A stretch of DNA of 64,000 nucleotides, from contig NZ_JACHXJ010000002.1 of assembly GCF_014192015.1 (NCBI RefSeq), positions 1,426,001-1,490,000 of the forward strand, read 5' to 3'. The DNA comes from Paenibacillus rhizosphaerae. Lineage in GTDB: Bacteria; Bacillota; Bacilli; Paenibacillales; Paenibacillaceae. Below the pieces are notes generated by a model. That model was not told where the DNA came from and did not search any database. It was given only the letters and a program-made list of their open reading frames with translations. Made by a program: the position numbers and the translations under genes. Shown one piece after another: positions 43,709-52,663 of this stretch. Numbering within the stretch: position 1 is the stretch's first letter; each line of letters opens with the position of its first letter.

Positions 43709-45118
43709 ATGGATTTAGTTGATCGGTACATCCTGAAACCATTACAACAACAGCCAGATTTCAAAATCCACCGTTTCCACGTCGACTCCGACATACAGGT
43801 TACTTGCTCTTATCTGGACACGCTCGTCGATAAAGAACAGATTCAGCAGTTTATTCTCATTCCCCTTTTGGAAATTCGCATCCATGAAGGAGGAGAAACA
43901 GAGGAAAAAAGGCTGTCATGGATACGCGATAGGCTTTCAGGAGTATCTTACTCCGTAGAATTGAATCCCGAAAAATGGGCGTCTTTAATTACGGAAGGCA
44001 AGTGCGTCCTCCTCATTCAAAACGACAATCAAGGATATGCGTTTGATGTCTCCAAGTTTCAACATCGAAGTATCACAGAGCCGAAGTCCGAGAAGACGGT
44101 CCGCGGCCCGGCAGAAGCCTTTACGGAGGATGTCATGACCAATGTGGCACTCATACGCAGCCGGATCAAATCACCACAGCTTGTGTTCGAGTCCTATGAT
44201 ATTGGACAAACGACGAGAACAAAGGTATTGATGGCCTATATAAAAGGGAAGGCATCCGAGGAGCGAATCCAAGCGTATAGGGATCGATTGAACAACATTC
44301 ACACCGACGCCATATTCGAAAGTGCGAACATTGAAGAGTGGATTGAGCATAAGGAAATCACTCCTTTTCCCAGAGTGCTCAATTCGGAGCGCCCTGACGT
44401 GGTTAGTTCTCACTTGACGGAAGGGAGAATTGTAATTCTAACCGACGGCACTCCGCATGGTCTAATCGTTCCGGTTACGTTTTTTCAATTTTTCATAAGC
44501 GCGGAGGATTATTATCAACGGGCGATTTATTCTACATTTTTAAGATGGCTGCGCTTTTTAGCCTTCTTACTGTCGATTTACACTCCCTGTATATATATTG
44601 CCCTGATTAACTACAGACAGGAGCTGATTCCAACCACATTGCTGTTCAGTTTGGCAGCACAAAGGGAAGGTGTTCCATTTCCTGCGTTTGTTGAAGCGTT
44701 CATGATGCTCATTATGTTTGAAATACTACGTGAAGCAGGGATTCGCATGCCAACCGCAATCGGTCAGGCCATTTCCATTGTCGGAGCCGTCGTACTTGGC
44801 CAAGCAGCCGTCGAAGCGGGGCTGGTTTCAGCATCAATGGTCATTATTGTCGGAGTCACAGCGATTACCAATTTCATCAGTCCCTCGTTTAGCTTTGGCA
44901 TGGCGCAAAGGATTCTCCAGTTTGTTTTTATGATATTGGCCATCAGCTTGGCGCTTTTTGGTATATTATGCGGTACGCTCCTGTTGGTCGTGCACTTGTC
45001 ATCACTCAAAACCACGGGGGAACCATACCTTTCTCCGGTTGCACCACTCCAGACAGGGCGATTTCGAGATACGCTTGTCCGTGTACCTTGGTACAAAATG
45101 AAAAAGTCAGGAAGGTAA
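43709..45118 (+). CDS. Spore germination receptor subunit A (GerA family)
   Basis: A 469-residue membrane protein of the GerAA/GerKA family. A large N-terminal hydrophilic domain (VDRYILKPLQQQPDF onward) carries the family's PFPRVLNSERPD and EGRIVILTDGTPHGLIVP blocks. The membrane part follows (YYQRAIYSTFLRWLRF, EAFMMLIMFEILREAGIRMP, SIVGAVVLGQAAVEAGLVS). In the spore inner membrane it forms the nutrient-gated receptor channel with B and C. Start at ATG 43709, 8 bases after GGAGGG. Operon order here is A-C-B plus a fourth small gene. Confidence 0.9.
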   Translation: MDLVDRYILKPLQQQPDFKIHRFHVDSDIQVTCSYLDTLVDKEQIQQFILIPLLEIRIHEGGETEEKRLSWIRDRLSGVSYSVELNPEKWASLITEGKCVLLIQNDNQGYAFDVSKFQHRSITEPKSEKTVRGPAEAFTEDVMTNVALIRSRIKSPQLVFESYDIGQTTRTKVLMAYIKGKASEERIQAYRDRLNNIHTDAIFESANIEEWIEHKEITPFPRVLNSERPDVVSSHLTEGRIVILTDGTPHGLIVPVTFFQFFISAEDYYQRAIYSTFLRWLRFLAFLLSIYTPCIYIALINYRQELIPTTLLFSLAAQREGVPFPAFVEAFMMLIMFEILREAGIRMPTAIGQAISIVGAVVLGQAAVEAGLVSASMVIIVGVTAITNFISPSFSFGMAQRILQFVFMILAISLALFGILCGTLLLVVHLSSLKTTGEPYLSPVAPLQTGRFRDTLVRVPWYKMKKSGR

Positions 45119-45124
45119 GAGGTT

Positions 45125-46309
45125 ATGACCCCATTTTTACGAACAGCACTTCCAATCTTGTTCCTTAGCCTAATGTTACAAGGATGCGGTGACTATCGTG
45201 AAATTAGTGATCTGGCCATCGTTGATATGGTCGGCGTCGATATGGACGCGGACGGAAACTATTTGGCCTACTTCCAAGTCGCCAATCCAAACGGTATTGC
45301 CAGTACCAAAGGCGGGGGAAGCCGTTCACCGATTTTTACCTATGAATTTAAGGGAAAGTCCTGGGCTGAATTTACGAGCAAAGCCACTCAAACCGTACCA
45401 AGGGAACTATTTTTAAGTCACTTTCAAGCCTATATTGTGTCGAAACGTCTAGCTGCAAAAGGATTGGGTGATCTATTGAATTTTTTGGAGAGCGATCCAA
45501 GTCGTCGCATGGCGACAGCTGTTTTTATCACCAAAGATTCTGTGCGGGATATTATGAATACCTATGTTCCGCTCGAAACCAATATAGGGAAAAACCTCCG
45601 AAATATTCAGCAGCTGCAAGTTGATTTTACAGGAAAAGAAGTTGGTGAATCAAAGATTAATACATTACTCGAAAACTTCGAAAGCTCCAGGCTCACTTTC
45701 GTTTCCAATATTATGTTATCCAGTGAAAAACCGATCACCACTACGAAACGTTATGAATCCATTGACGGGAATCGAGGAAACTTCACTTATACAGGCGTTT
45801 CCATCATCAAGAAAGGTCAGTTCCTGGGTGAACTGAAGGCCAAACAAGTAGCTCCGCTTTATTTCATGCTGGGTAAAAGCAAAACTTTGTACCAACATAT
45901 CCAGCTAAGCAGTGATGAATTTGCCGATCTGCAAATGTTGAGCAAACCAAAGATGAAAAGACGGTTCATCCTTATAGACGGAGAGCCGACACTTCAGCTT
46001 ACCATCAAACCCAAGATAAAACTGCTGAACATTCATCAGAATAAGCGTTTGGACTCCCAAACGTTGCGTCGATTGGAAAAGATGTTTGACGAAGAAATGA
46101 CGGATCAAGTTACGGAGGTACTGAACCTTGCCAAAAAGGAAAAATGGGATTTATTAGGAATTGAGGAACGGATCTCACATACAACCGGGAGAGGGTGGAC
46201 CGAATTGAAAAAAAATCCCGACAGTTGGATGAGGACGAAGGTTACTCTTGACATTAAATCATCAATCGTCAAAACAGGAGTATTAGTAACCACCTATGAA
46301 GGAGGATAG
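45125..46309 (+). CDS. Spore germination receptor subunit C (Ger(x)C lipoprotein)
   Basis: A 394-residue lipoprotein with lipobox LQGC (Cys about residue 21) followed by GDYREISDLAIVDMVGVD, the opening typical of GerAC/GerKC. FQVANPNGIAS, SHFQAYIVSKRLA and a C-terminal DLLGIEERISH ... KVTLDIKSSIVKTG belong to the family. It anchors to the outer face of the spore inner membrane. It follows subunit A by 6 bases and overlaps the region before subunit B. Confidence 0.9.
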   Translation: MTPFLRTALPILFLSLMLQGCGDYREISDLAIVDMVGVDMDADGNYLAYFQVANPNGIASTKGGGSRSPIFTYEFKGKSWAEFTSKATQTVPRELFLSHFQAYIVSKRLAAKGLGDLLNFLESDPSRRMATAVFITKDSVRDIMNTYVPLETNIGKNLRNIQQLQVDFTGKEVGESKINTLLENFESSRLTFVSNIMLSSEKPITTTKRYESIDGNRGNFTYTGVSIIKKGQFLGELKAKQVAPLYFMLGKSKTLYQHIQLSSDEFADLQMLSKPKMKRRFILIDGEPTLQLTIKPKIKLLNIHQNKRLDSQTLRRLEKMFDEEMTDQVTEVLNLAKKEKWDLLGIEERISHTTGRGWTELKKNPDSWMRTKVTLDIKSSIVKTGVLVTTYEGG

Positions 46310-46313
46310 TGGA

Positions 46314-47399
46314 ATGGAAAATGCAACATTATCCCAGAGGCAGTTCCTTTCGATCGTTATCTTTACAACAATCAGCACTGCTTTTTATTTACTCCCCGGT
46401 GTTCTTATCGCCGATGCCAAACAATATGCATGGCTTGTTCCCATATGGACAGGGTTCGCGGGTGTTGGCATTTCATTGCTCTGGCTTTATTTGGCCAGCC
46501 AATATCCCAAAGTGGACTTGTTTCAAATAAGCCATCAAGTATTAGGGCGAGTCGCCGGGAAGATTGTGAGTATATTCCTTATTTACCAAATGATCCTGAT
46601 TTGCTCATGGGTGATTAACAATTTAAACGATTTTATGACCATAACTTTGTTAACGCATACGACCGATTGGGTATTCGGTGCTTGCTTTTTGATGATTGCG
46701 GTATACAGCACAATAAAAGGAATCGAGGCGCTTGCCCGCACAACAGAGTTTTTTGTTCCACTTCTTATCCTAATGATTTTCCTGTTCTTTTCAATCGCTG
46801 TCAACGTGTGGGACTGGTCACACTTCACGCCCGTTTCGGAGATAGACTGGGAAGGAGTATTTCCTAAATCAAGCTTTATGATTGCATTTCCATTTATGGA
46901 TGCATTTACTTTCATTATGATCTTTCCTTATGTAAAGGAAAAACCCGGTCTTGTTTACCTGAAAGGATCGCTGATCGGCGCTCTGTTTTTATCGGCGGTC
47001 ACATTTCTTATCATTGGAACACTTGGGGTATCACGCGCTTCGCATATTGCCTATCCATTATATACGTTATCCCAGGAATTGGAGCTCAGTCCATTCCTGG
47101 AACACATCGAAGGGGGGATCTCGATTTTCTGGCTTATCTTTGTGTTTATCAAACTTATGTTTACTTTCTATTGCGCGGTAACAGGTATTGCTCAGACATT
47201 CAACATCCAACATCGAGGTTTGATATCGGTCCCGCTCGCAATCGTGATATTAGGTTTCTCTCAGAGCATGCATCAGAACATCATTGAGAATATCGAGTGG
47301 ATGAAAAAGTATATCCTACAGCAAGAATCGCTTGTTAGTGTGGTCATCCCGGCCCTGCTTATTGTTGTTCATTTTATAAGCAGGAGGAGAAGAACATAA
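46314..47399 (+). CDS. Spore germination receptor subunit B (GerAB/GerKB permease-like)
   Basis: A 361-residue protein with about ten transmembrane helices, of the amino-acid-permease-like endospore germination group (LSQRQFLSIVIFTTISTAFY, GIEALARTTEFFVPLLILM, FPFMDAFTFIMIFPYVKEK). It binds the nutrient germinant. Start taken at ATG 46314, 8 bases after AAGGAGG; an ATG at 46296 would put that site inside the gene. Its stop overlaps the next start by one base. Confidence 0.9.
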   Translation: MENATLSQRQFLSIVIFTTISTAFYLLPGVLIADAKQYAWLVPIWTGFAGVGISLLWLYLASQYPKVDLFQISHQVLGRVAGKIVSIFLIYQMILICSWVINNLNDFMTITLLTHTTDWVFGACFLMIAVYSTIKGIEALARTTEFFVPLLILMIFLFFSIAVNVWDWSHFTPVSEIDWEGVFPKSSFMIAFPFMDAFTFIMIFPYVKEKPGLVYLKGSLIGALFLSAVTFLIIGTLGVSRASHIAYPLYTLSQELELSPFLEHIEGGISIFWLIFVFIKLMFTFYCAVTGIAQTFNIQHRGLISVPLAIVILGFSQSMHQNIIENIEWMKKYILQQESLVSVVIPALLIVVHFISRRRRT

Positions 47400-47596
47400 T
47401 GTTGCCATTTGTCCTCAGCCTGTTCATCACGATTGTTCTTTTTGTCTACTTTGTTAACAAGCAAAGACCAAAAAAGGAATTGATTCTTTATTCGGTGATG
47501 TCGCTGCTAGGGATCGTGCAATTTCTTTTGCTTATTATTGACAAACCGATTCAGTTGCCCGCCATCATGGCAGAATTAATTGATCGACTTATGTAG
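47399..47596 (+). CDS. Small two-helix membrane protein of the germination operon (D-type)
   Basis: A 65-residue protein with two hydrophobic segments (PFVLSLFITIVLFVYFV and LYSVMSLLGIVQFLLLII) joined by KQRPKKE. AGGAGGAGA lies 8 bases before the ATG, and the ATG overlaps the subunit B stop by one base, so it is translated with the operon. Small two-helix D proteins that modulate germination are known beside several GerA-type operons; this is a good candidate for one, by position and topology. Confidence 0.75.
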   Translation: MLPFVLSLFITIVLFVYFVNKQRPKKELILYSVMSLLGIVQFLLLIIDKPIQLPAIMAELIDRLM

Positions 47597-47691
47597 CTCT
47601 GCAGTCAGAGGCGCTAAAAGCCCCTCTGTCGCAGAGTAATAACCAGCCCTTGCTCAGATGCACTACCCCCATTCCACAATGAACATCATAT

Positions 47692-47871
47692 GTAAGACGA
47701 CAAGAACACACACGCGATTATCTACCACAGATGTGCTTGCCTGGATAATGAAACATTGTTCGGTTACCGGAAATATAAGGCAATGGGTTATTTCGTGAAG
47801 ATAATGGAGGATAGATGCTTAATAGCTGTGTGACAGCGGCTTTTTTTGCTTTAAAGATATATGTTCTTGTG
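47692..47871. repeat. Copy D of the inverted-repeat element, expanded
   Basis: It begins TGTAAGACGACAAGAACACA and ends GATATATGTTCTTGT. The terminator part (AGCTGTGTGACAGCGGC plus seven Ts) is near 47823-47847. About 110 extra bases separate the left end from the hairpin compared with copies A, C and E, so this copy carries an insertion or is a composite of two partial copies. Confidence 0.7.
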
Positions 47872-47909
47872 AAAACTCCACGACAACTTCAGGCAATGCA
47901 GACCGTAAA

Positions 47910-48128
47910 AGCGTATTGCTTATCATGCTCGGCGGTAGAGCGATCGGGAACATATTAATGGGATTGAGCGGTTCCCTGGTTCTGGGAGTGCCTGAAGAAT
48001 CGAAAGATCTCCCTAGCAGTTTTGGTTACCCTGTTGTATATTGGCGCTTACTCCACCATATTTACATATATATCACTCCATATTTAAACAGGCCCATGCC
48101 GAGCTTTCGGCAGACAGCGCTATCAAGC
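47910..48128 (+). pseudogene. Fragment of a probable MFS-type transporter
   Basis: A frame reading LIMLGGRAIGNILMGLSGSL switches to another frame reading KISLAVLVTLLYIGAYSTIF, then a third reading QAHAELSADSAIK. The hydrophobic helices and the TLLYIGAYSTIFTYI pattern resemble a drug/arabinose-efflux MFS protein. At least two frameshifts and no ends are present. The assignment is tentative. Confidence 0.4.
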
Positions 48129-48170
48129 AGTGTTAAAGCGAAGTAAAAGTTCCGCGTTGCCGACAACGAA

Positions 48171-48237
48171 CGAGAGGCTCTCCTTCAGTGATGGACCGAT
48201 TGGATTACTCGGTCTGTCGCTGCCGGGGAGCCTCTCG
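48171..48237. other. Nested inverted repeats, possible structured RNA
   Basis: CGAGAGGCTC (48171-48180) is the exact complement of GAGCCTCTCG (48228-48237). Inside, GACCGA (48194-48199) pairs with TCGGTC (48209-48214). The 67-base unit would fold into a long arm with an inner hairpin. It lies in an 885-base gene-poor gap (47597-48481); the remainder of that gap beyond copy D and the transporter relic shows nothing I recognise. Confidence 0.4.
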
Positions 48238-48481
48238 CACTCACGGGCCACGATAGAGGGAAGGACACGCGTTCCGGTATGGCACGTTAGCGGCATGATA
48301 CTCCTGTTCAATCCATGCCCAACCTCATGATCAGTACGCCTTCTGCATTAAAAACCTTCGGATCGTTCAACCCGCTGGGCTAAGAAGCAGCCCCCCGGTC
48401 GTCACGCCCGGTATCCTGCTCGTGCCTGCAACCAAAGACACCGTTCTGAGATAACGAAATCTTGTCTTACACCAAGCAGGA

Positions 48482-49408
48482 TTAGGACAGATTTGTGCAG
48501 AAAAACTCCGCGAGCTTCGAAACTGCAGTCGTTACATACTCGTCTTTGTCGTAAGTATCAACATGGGTGGCGCCATCTATCCAGAACAGTTCCTTTGGCT
48601 CTTTTGCGTTCGCAATGGCTTCGGTCGTCATCCACGACGTGACCGCTTGATTTCCGGCAATCATGAGGAGCGGACGAGGAGAGATCTGGTCAATGAACCG
48701 GAACGCTTCAAAATAGGCGATTCGGTCTATACTGTTCCAGGTAAAGAACTTAGCCGAGCGTGGGTGCTGCGCGCGATCGGTGCAATAGTATTCCCATCCC
48801 TCGAAGGCGTGCAGATCACCCATTGCGCGAGCTTGGTCTTCGGTCTCAGGAAAGATCGGAAACACGCCGATTCCTTCTCCGCGGGCTTCCGAAGTGCGAG
48901 CCTTCGCCGCTGCATCGAGCATGCCCCTGAAAACGGCAGGGTCCTGCTTGCCGTCACTTCCTTTACGGAATTGAAGATGGATGTCGGCCGCGCTAACAGT
49001 GGCAACGGCCTTAATGCGGAGGTCGGTAACCGTGGCCGGAATAACGTAACCGCCAGAGGCGCAGATGCCAAGTGCGCCGATACGCTCCGGGTCGACTTCG
49101 CTGCGTGTGCAAAGGAACGAGACGGCGGCTTTGAAGTCCTCCACTCGATGGGCGGGGTCCTCCATCCCCCTTGGCTCACCTCCGCTTTCTCCCTGATAAG
49201 CCGCATCAAAGGTAAGGGTGATGAGGCCTTGTTCAGCAAGGCGTTTCGCGTAGAGTCCAGCGCTCTGTTCCTTTACGGCAGTGCCGGGATGGCCGACGAC
49301 GATCGCAGGTCGCAGACCGCCAACCTCTCCTTTTGGGGTGTATAGATGGCCGGCGATCTTCACTCCCGCACTCTCGAATGTTACGTCCATTTTCATGTAA
49401 TTTTGCAT
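48482..49408 (-). CDS. Alpha/beta hydrolase (dienelactone-hydrolase-like, YcjY type)
   Basis: A 308-residue alpha/beta hydrolase. The nucleophile elbow reads LGICASGGYV, so the nucleophile position could be Cys as in dienelactone hydrolases. GHPGTAVKEQSAGLYAKRLA forms the oxyanion region, FDAAYQGESGG follows, and the catalytic His lies in GATHVDTYD near the end. ATG 49408 has GGAGG 8 bases before; ATG 49423 lies within that site. It is divergent from a TetR gene 310 bases away, which probably represses it. Confidence 0.85.
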   Translation of the reverse strand: MQNYMKMDVTFESAGVKIAGHLYTPKGEVGGLRPAIVVGHPGTAVKEQSAGLYAKRLAEQGLITLTFDAAYQGESGGEPRGMEDPAHRVEDFKAAVSFLCTRSEVDPERIGALGICASGGYVIPATVTDLRIKAVATVSAADIHLQFRKGSDGKQDPAVFRGMLDAAAKARTSEARGEGIGVFPIFPETEDQARAMGDLHAFEGWEYYCTDRAQHPRSAKFFTWNSIDRIAYFEAFRFIDQISPRPLLMIAGNQAVTSWMTTEAIANAKEPKELFWIDGATHVDTYDKDEYVTTAVSKLAEFFCTNLS

Positions 49409-49718
49409 GTATAATTCCTCCATACTTTTATTTTGATTGATTTTTTCAACACGATTCTTGCATATAGGCAGAAACAGCGCATTATTCTTCAGCGTAATCT
49501 CCGTAGTGATGTTTACTCGATGGCAAGTCTTCTTATTTTCTCGTCAACCTCCTCGTAAATTAACAATTGTACATTAATGAATATTGATATATTTTTGAAC
49601 ATGTCTATAATTATATTTGGGTACTGAAAACCTGCAATTGTTAGATCAGCGCAATTTGTTAATTAGTGAACAAAGATTAGAACATTGTTTATTATTTCTT
49701 GAAAGTCTGGTGACTTTG
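49409..49718. other. Divergent promoter region of hydrolase and TetR genes
   Basis: This 310-base, very AT-rich gap must hold both promoters. A partly palindromic ATTAACAATTGTACATTAAT near 49558-49577 is a candidate TetR operator. The match is imperfect and unproven. Confidence 0.4.
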
Positions 49719-50261
49719 ATGTCTAAAGTGGATCGAAGAATAGGTAAAACGCAAGAAGCAATTAAGAATGCGATTATTGACTTGATGTCTATAAAGAATT
49801 TCGACGATATTACGATTCAAGACATATCCGACAGGGCCAATGTGAGTCGGGGGACCATTTACCTTCATTACACAGACAAATTTGATTTACTCGATAAGCT
49901 TGTCGAATCGCATATCAATGAGCTCCGGGAGATTTGCAGGGGAGCAGATCTGGACTATTTTAGCGGCGCATCGCTGTGGACCGAATATTTCGAACGAAAT
50001 TATTCTTTCTTTTCTTTGATGCTGGCCAGTAAAGGAGCTCCATATTTCCGCACCCGGTTCCTTAACTATCTTATCGAGGAATTTATGCAAGAGGTGGACG
50101 TTACCAAGGGGAAAAACCAGGGATTAAAAGACGAGGTAATCGTGAGGTTTGTAGCGTCCGCATTCGTCGGGGTAGTGGAATGGTGGTTTATGAATGACAA
50201 ACCGATCCCGCATCATGTCTTGGCTGAACAACTGGAGTTATTGTTTGAGAGGAATATGTAA
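49719..50261 (+). CDS. TetR/AcrR-family transcriptional regulator
   Basis: A 180-residue repressor. The N-terminal helix-turn-helix is IKNFDDITIQDISDRANVSR followed by GTIYLHYTDKFDLLDKL. A C-terminal ligand domain (TetR_C_7-like, FVASAFVGVVEWWFMNDKP) follows. Start taken at ATG 49719; the frame is open to a TTG at 49617, but that part does not look like a regulator. It likely controls the divergent hydrolase. Confidence 0.85.
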   Translation: MSKVDRRIGKTQEAIKNAIIDLMSIKNFDDITIQDISDRANVSRGTIYLHYTDKFDLLDKLVESHINELREICRGADLDYFSGASLWTEYFERNYSFFSLMLASKGAPYFRTRFLNYLIEEFMQEVDVTKGKNQGLKDEVIVRFVASAFVGVVEWWFMNDKPIPHHVLAEQLELLFERNM

Positions 50262-50813
50262 GGGATCATAAAACATCAGGTGGCTATAGCGCGTGTTAAA
50301 TTGATTGAATACCAAATCCGGCATATGAACAAAACGCATGTTCATGGTGGATTAGTTTGATCTTCTGTACGACGATAAGAACATACACGTTGAAAAGCCG
50401 CGTAGCTGCGGCTTTTTTGTTTTAACGATTTATGTTCTGTCGGACCGATATCAAAAGGGTAGCGGACTAATGAATGGACGGAAGTATAGTGGAAAAGCAG
50501 TCCTGTATTTAGAAAATTAATGACCCCAAATGGCCTTGGCAATCTGAATGTACCTGAACATTCTGAAGAAAAGAAACAAATTCAAGCTTTTGTTTACGTT
50601 CATCCGGGGGCAGCAGCTGTAAAGACTAAACGAAAGGCATTTATCGTGGGGAAGCTTACGGGCTGGGGTATGTTACGCAGCGAAGTGATGTTCCATCACT
50701 CCCTTTGTCGTGGAGAAGTAAATGAGATCAGCAGGGGGAAGGGAAATAAAGTATGTTTTAATGTTACACTCAATATAATTAGGGGGGCACATTTTCAGAT
50801 GAAATGAGGAGAG
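50262..50813. other. 550-base gap with repeat copy E
   Basis: Apart from copy E of the inverted-repeat element (50367-50441) I see no supported gene. An open frame at 50520-50807 has irregular composition and no ribosome site, and I do not call it. A GGGGGG run near 50782 lies just before the next gene. Confidence 0.5.
50367..50441. repeat. Copy E of the inverted-repeat element
   Basis: It runs GTACGACGATAAGAACATACA to TTTATGTTCTGTC, with the hairpin AGCCGC-GTAGCT-GCGGCT and six Ts at about 50395-50417, identical in its stem to copy A. It may end the TetR transcript. Confidence 0.8.
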
Positions 50814-51935
50814 ATGGGGTTGGCAAATAAGAGGCTTTCCATGTTTATGGCAGTTGTTGCAGGCTTTTTTACATTCATGACATTCGCACAGCAAACCACA
50901 CATGCAGCGGCCGCAGAGGTGCGGGTTGTATTGAACGGCAAGCAGCTTCAGTTCGAACAGGCTGAACCTGTCATCCAAGACGGGCGTGTATTGGTTCCAT
51001 TCCGCAAAATTTTCGAAGCCCTTGGCTTCCAGGTGAAGTGGAACAGCTCCCTCCAACAAGTAACCGGAACAAAAGCAGGGCTGGAAATTGAATTAACGAT
51101 GAACAGCAGTAAGGCAACAGTCAACGGGAAAAGCGTTTCGTTGGATGTCCCTCCGCAGATGAACCAAAACAGCACGATGGTGCCGCTCCGCTTCGTTTCG
51201 GAGAACAGCGGCAATTCGGTTAGTTTCTCAACAAAAGGGTCGGTATCGACCATCACAATCGGCTCAAGCTCTGTCGGCGCAGGCTCCGGCGGCCCCGGAC
51301 CTGCGGAGAAAGCCACTCCTTATGTCGTAAGCGGTCAGGTCGTCGATTCGAGTGGGAAGCCGGTTGCAGGAGCTGAAGTGTTTGCGGATAACCAACTGCT
51401 CTATAACAGCAACTTGACGGCGGTTACGGATGGCAACGGCTATTACAGCATTGAACTGCCGCCGCTGGCTACAACATGGAACATGGGTGGGTATTATAAC
51501 TTGAGCTCCGGAGACAAAGAGCTGCAGATTGAATTGGAATCCGTGACGGATAAGCCATTTGCAGGAAACACCGGCGCCATCCGGAACTTTATCATGAGGC
51601 CGGAGACGAGCATCGGCGAGCTGTATATCTACTCGGACATCAGCGATTACTTCAGCGAATCGGATATAATCCTGACCGTCACCCCGATCGTGGCGGGTAA
51701 GGAGGGAAAGCCGATCACCACGCGCGGCTATAACTTCCCGGGAGGCTTCGGATTGCAGGAGCTTCCTGCGGGCGGAACCTACAAGATAACGGCTCAGTAC
51801 GCGCCTGAGGGCGAAACGCCGCAGCCGGCACTCGTTCGTGTTCGTTATACGAAGGAATACAAGGAATCAACCGTATTTACGTTCAGCTCGTTCGTTGCAG
51901 GCATAGAACGGGCGGAAATCGAGGTGAAAAGGTAA
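50814..51935 (+). CDS. Exported protein: copper-amine-oxidase N-like domain plus carboxypeptidase-regulatory-like domain
   Basis: A 373-residue secreted protein. Signal peptide (LSMFMAVVAGFFTFMTFA, cut after THAAAA) is followed by a stalk-type copper amine oxidase N-terminal domain: VRVVLNGKQLQFEQAEPVIQ, GRVLVPFRKIFEALGFQVKW, NGKSVSLDVPPQ and TMVPLRFVSE. After a Ser/Gly linker comes a CarboxypepD_reg-like beta-sandwich (YVVSGQVVDSSGKPVAGAEV, DGNGYYSIELPP). These modules are found in surface proteins of Paenibacillus with no known enzymatic role. The start is ATG 50814 or TTG 50820; the GAGGAG site fits the TTG slightly better. Confidence 0.8.
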   Translation: MGLANKRLSMFMAVVAGFFTFMTFAQQTTHAAAAEVRVVLNGKQLQFEQAEPVIQDGRVLVPFRKIFEALGFQVKWNSSLQQVTGTKAGLEIELTMNSSKATVNGKSVSLDVPPQMNQNSTMVPLRFVSENSGNSVSFSTKGSVSTITIGSSSVGAGSGGPGPAEKATPYVVSGQVVDSSGKPVAGAEVFADNQLLYNSNLTAVTDGNGYYSIELPPLATTWNMGGYYNLSSGDKELQIELESVTDKPFAGNTGAIRNFIMRPETSIGELYIYSDISDYFSESDIILTVTPIVAGKEGKPITTRGYNFPGGFGLQELPAGGTYKITAQYAPEGETPQPALVRVRYTKEYKESTVFTFSSFVAGIERAEIEVKR

Positions 51936-52223
51936 GCCTCGTCCGCACAATCCGAACCTAGTGGTTAGAGTTCATCCGATCCGGTCTAGGAAGACCAAGG
52001 AACAGGTTCGAAGGGCAAAGCAGGACTCCTTTATTTCCGCTGGGATATTCAGCAATCCTTTGATAATGGCTATTTTGATTACGAAAAGAACGTGATCCTA
52101 CCCTTACGCCGATCAATGGAGGCAAAGAGGGCGCGCCTCTCAAAAAAAGCTGCAGTAGGTAGCAGTCCCCAAAAAGCAGACCCCGCGCAAATTAACAAGG
52201 AGAAGCTTTGAAAATGATCTATC

Positions 52224-52258
52224 AAAAACAGCAGTTCTAAAATGGACTGCTGTTTTTC
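52224..52258 (+). terminator. Intrinsic terminator
   Basis: AAAAACAGCAGT (52224-52235) and ACTGCTGTTTTT (52246-52257) pair perfectly with a 10-base loop. Some 290 bases after the exported-protein stop; the space between is non-coding. Confidence 0.8.
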
Positions 52259-52330
52259 GATGAGGTTGTTAAGCTCTGGCGGGCGACTGTAACCGGACGC
52301 AAGGAGTGAGCGGGATACGGTAACTGAACC

Positions 52331-52405
52331 CGTACTTACAGTAAAAAAATAACAGGTTTGAGTCACGCATACCGCGGGTATAATGGTTGATGATCTCACG
52401 AAGCT
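52331..52405. repeat. Second repeat family, copy 1 (promoter-like)
   Basis: Seventy-five bases from CGTACTTACAGTAAAAAA to GATCTCACGAAGCT recur at 58062-58134 with few differences. The unit contains TTTGAG and TATAAT (52379-52384) with a 16-base spacing, so it can act as a promoter. In both places a gene relic follows directly. Confidence 0.75.
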
Positions 52406-52467
52406 CGAAGTTAGTTGGAGAAAACATTGCCTTTCCAATGCGGATATGGGACATCCTGTTGCAGAAC

Positions 52468-52662
52468 ACCTCCCATGGGATGATAAGGACCGAGGTTAGA
52501 TCCACTCACGGCGACAGCCATCTCGGTCACGTCTTCCCGGATGGCCCGGCTAATCACTGTGGCCTATACTGCATCAATTCCGCGTCGCTCCGATTCATCC
52601 TTCACGACGACATGGAGAGCAAGGGCTACGGCAAATATCTCAATCAGGTTGAGGAGGTTTAA
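52468..52662 (+). pseudogene. msrB: Methionine sulfoxide reductase B, C-terminal remnant
   Basis: The frame encodes [26 protein letters not shown], then [11 protein letters not shown] with the catalytic Cys, and [17 protein letters not shown] to a stop at 52660. This is the C-terminal half of MsrB. The first half, with the zinc cysteines, is missing; the upstream bases belong to a repeat (52331-52405). It stands 1 base before msrA, so a former msrB-msrA operon lost its 5' part. Not expected to be active. Confidence 0.8.
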
Positions 52663-52663
52663 C

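Noticed and set aside
48130..48330. Open frame of 66 codons over the nested repeat
   Set aside because: Both strands are open there because of base composition; no start signal or recognisable protein.
50520..50807. Open frame of 95 codons before the copper-amine-oxidase-like gene
   Set aside because: No ribosome site, irregular composition, and its end covers the probable promoter of the next gene.
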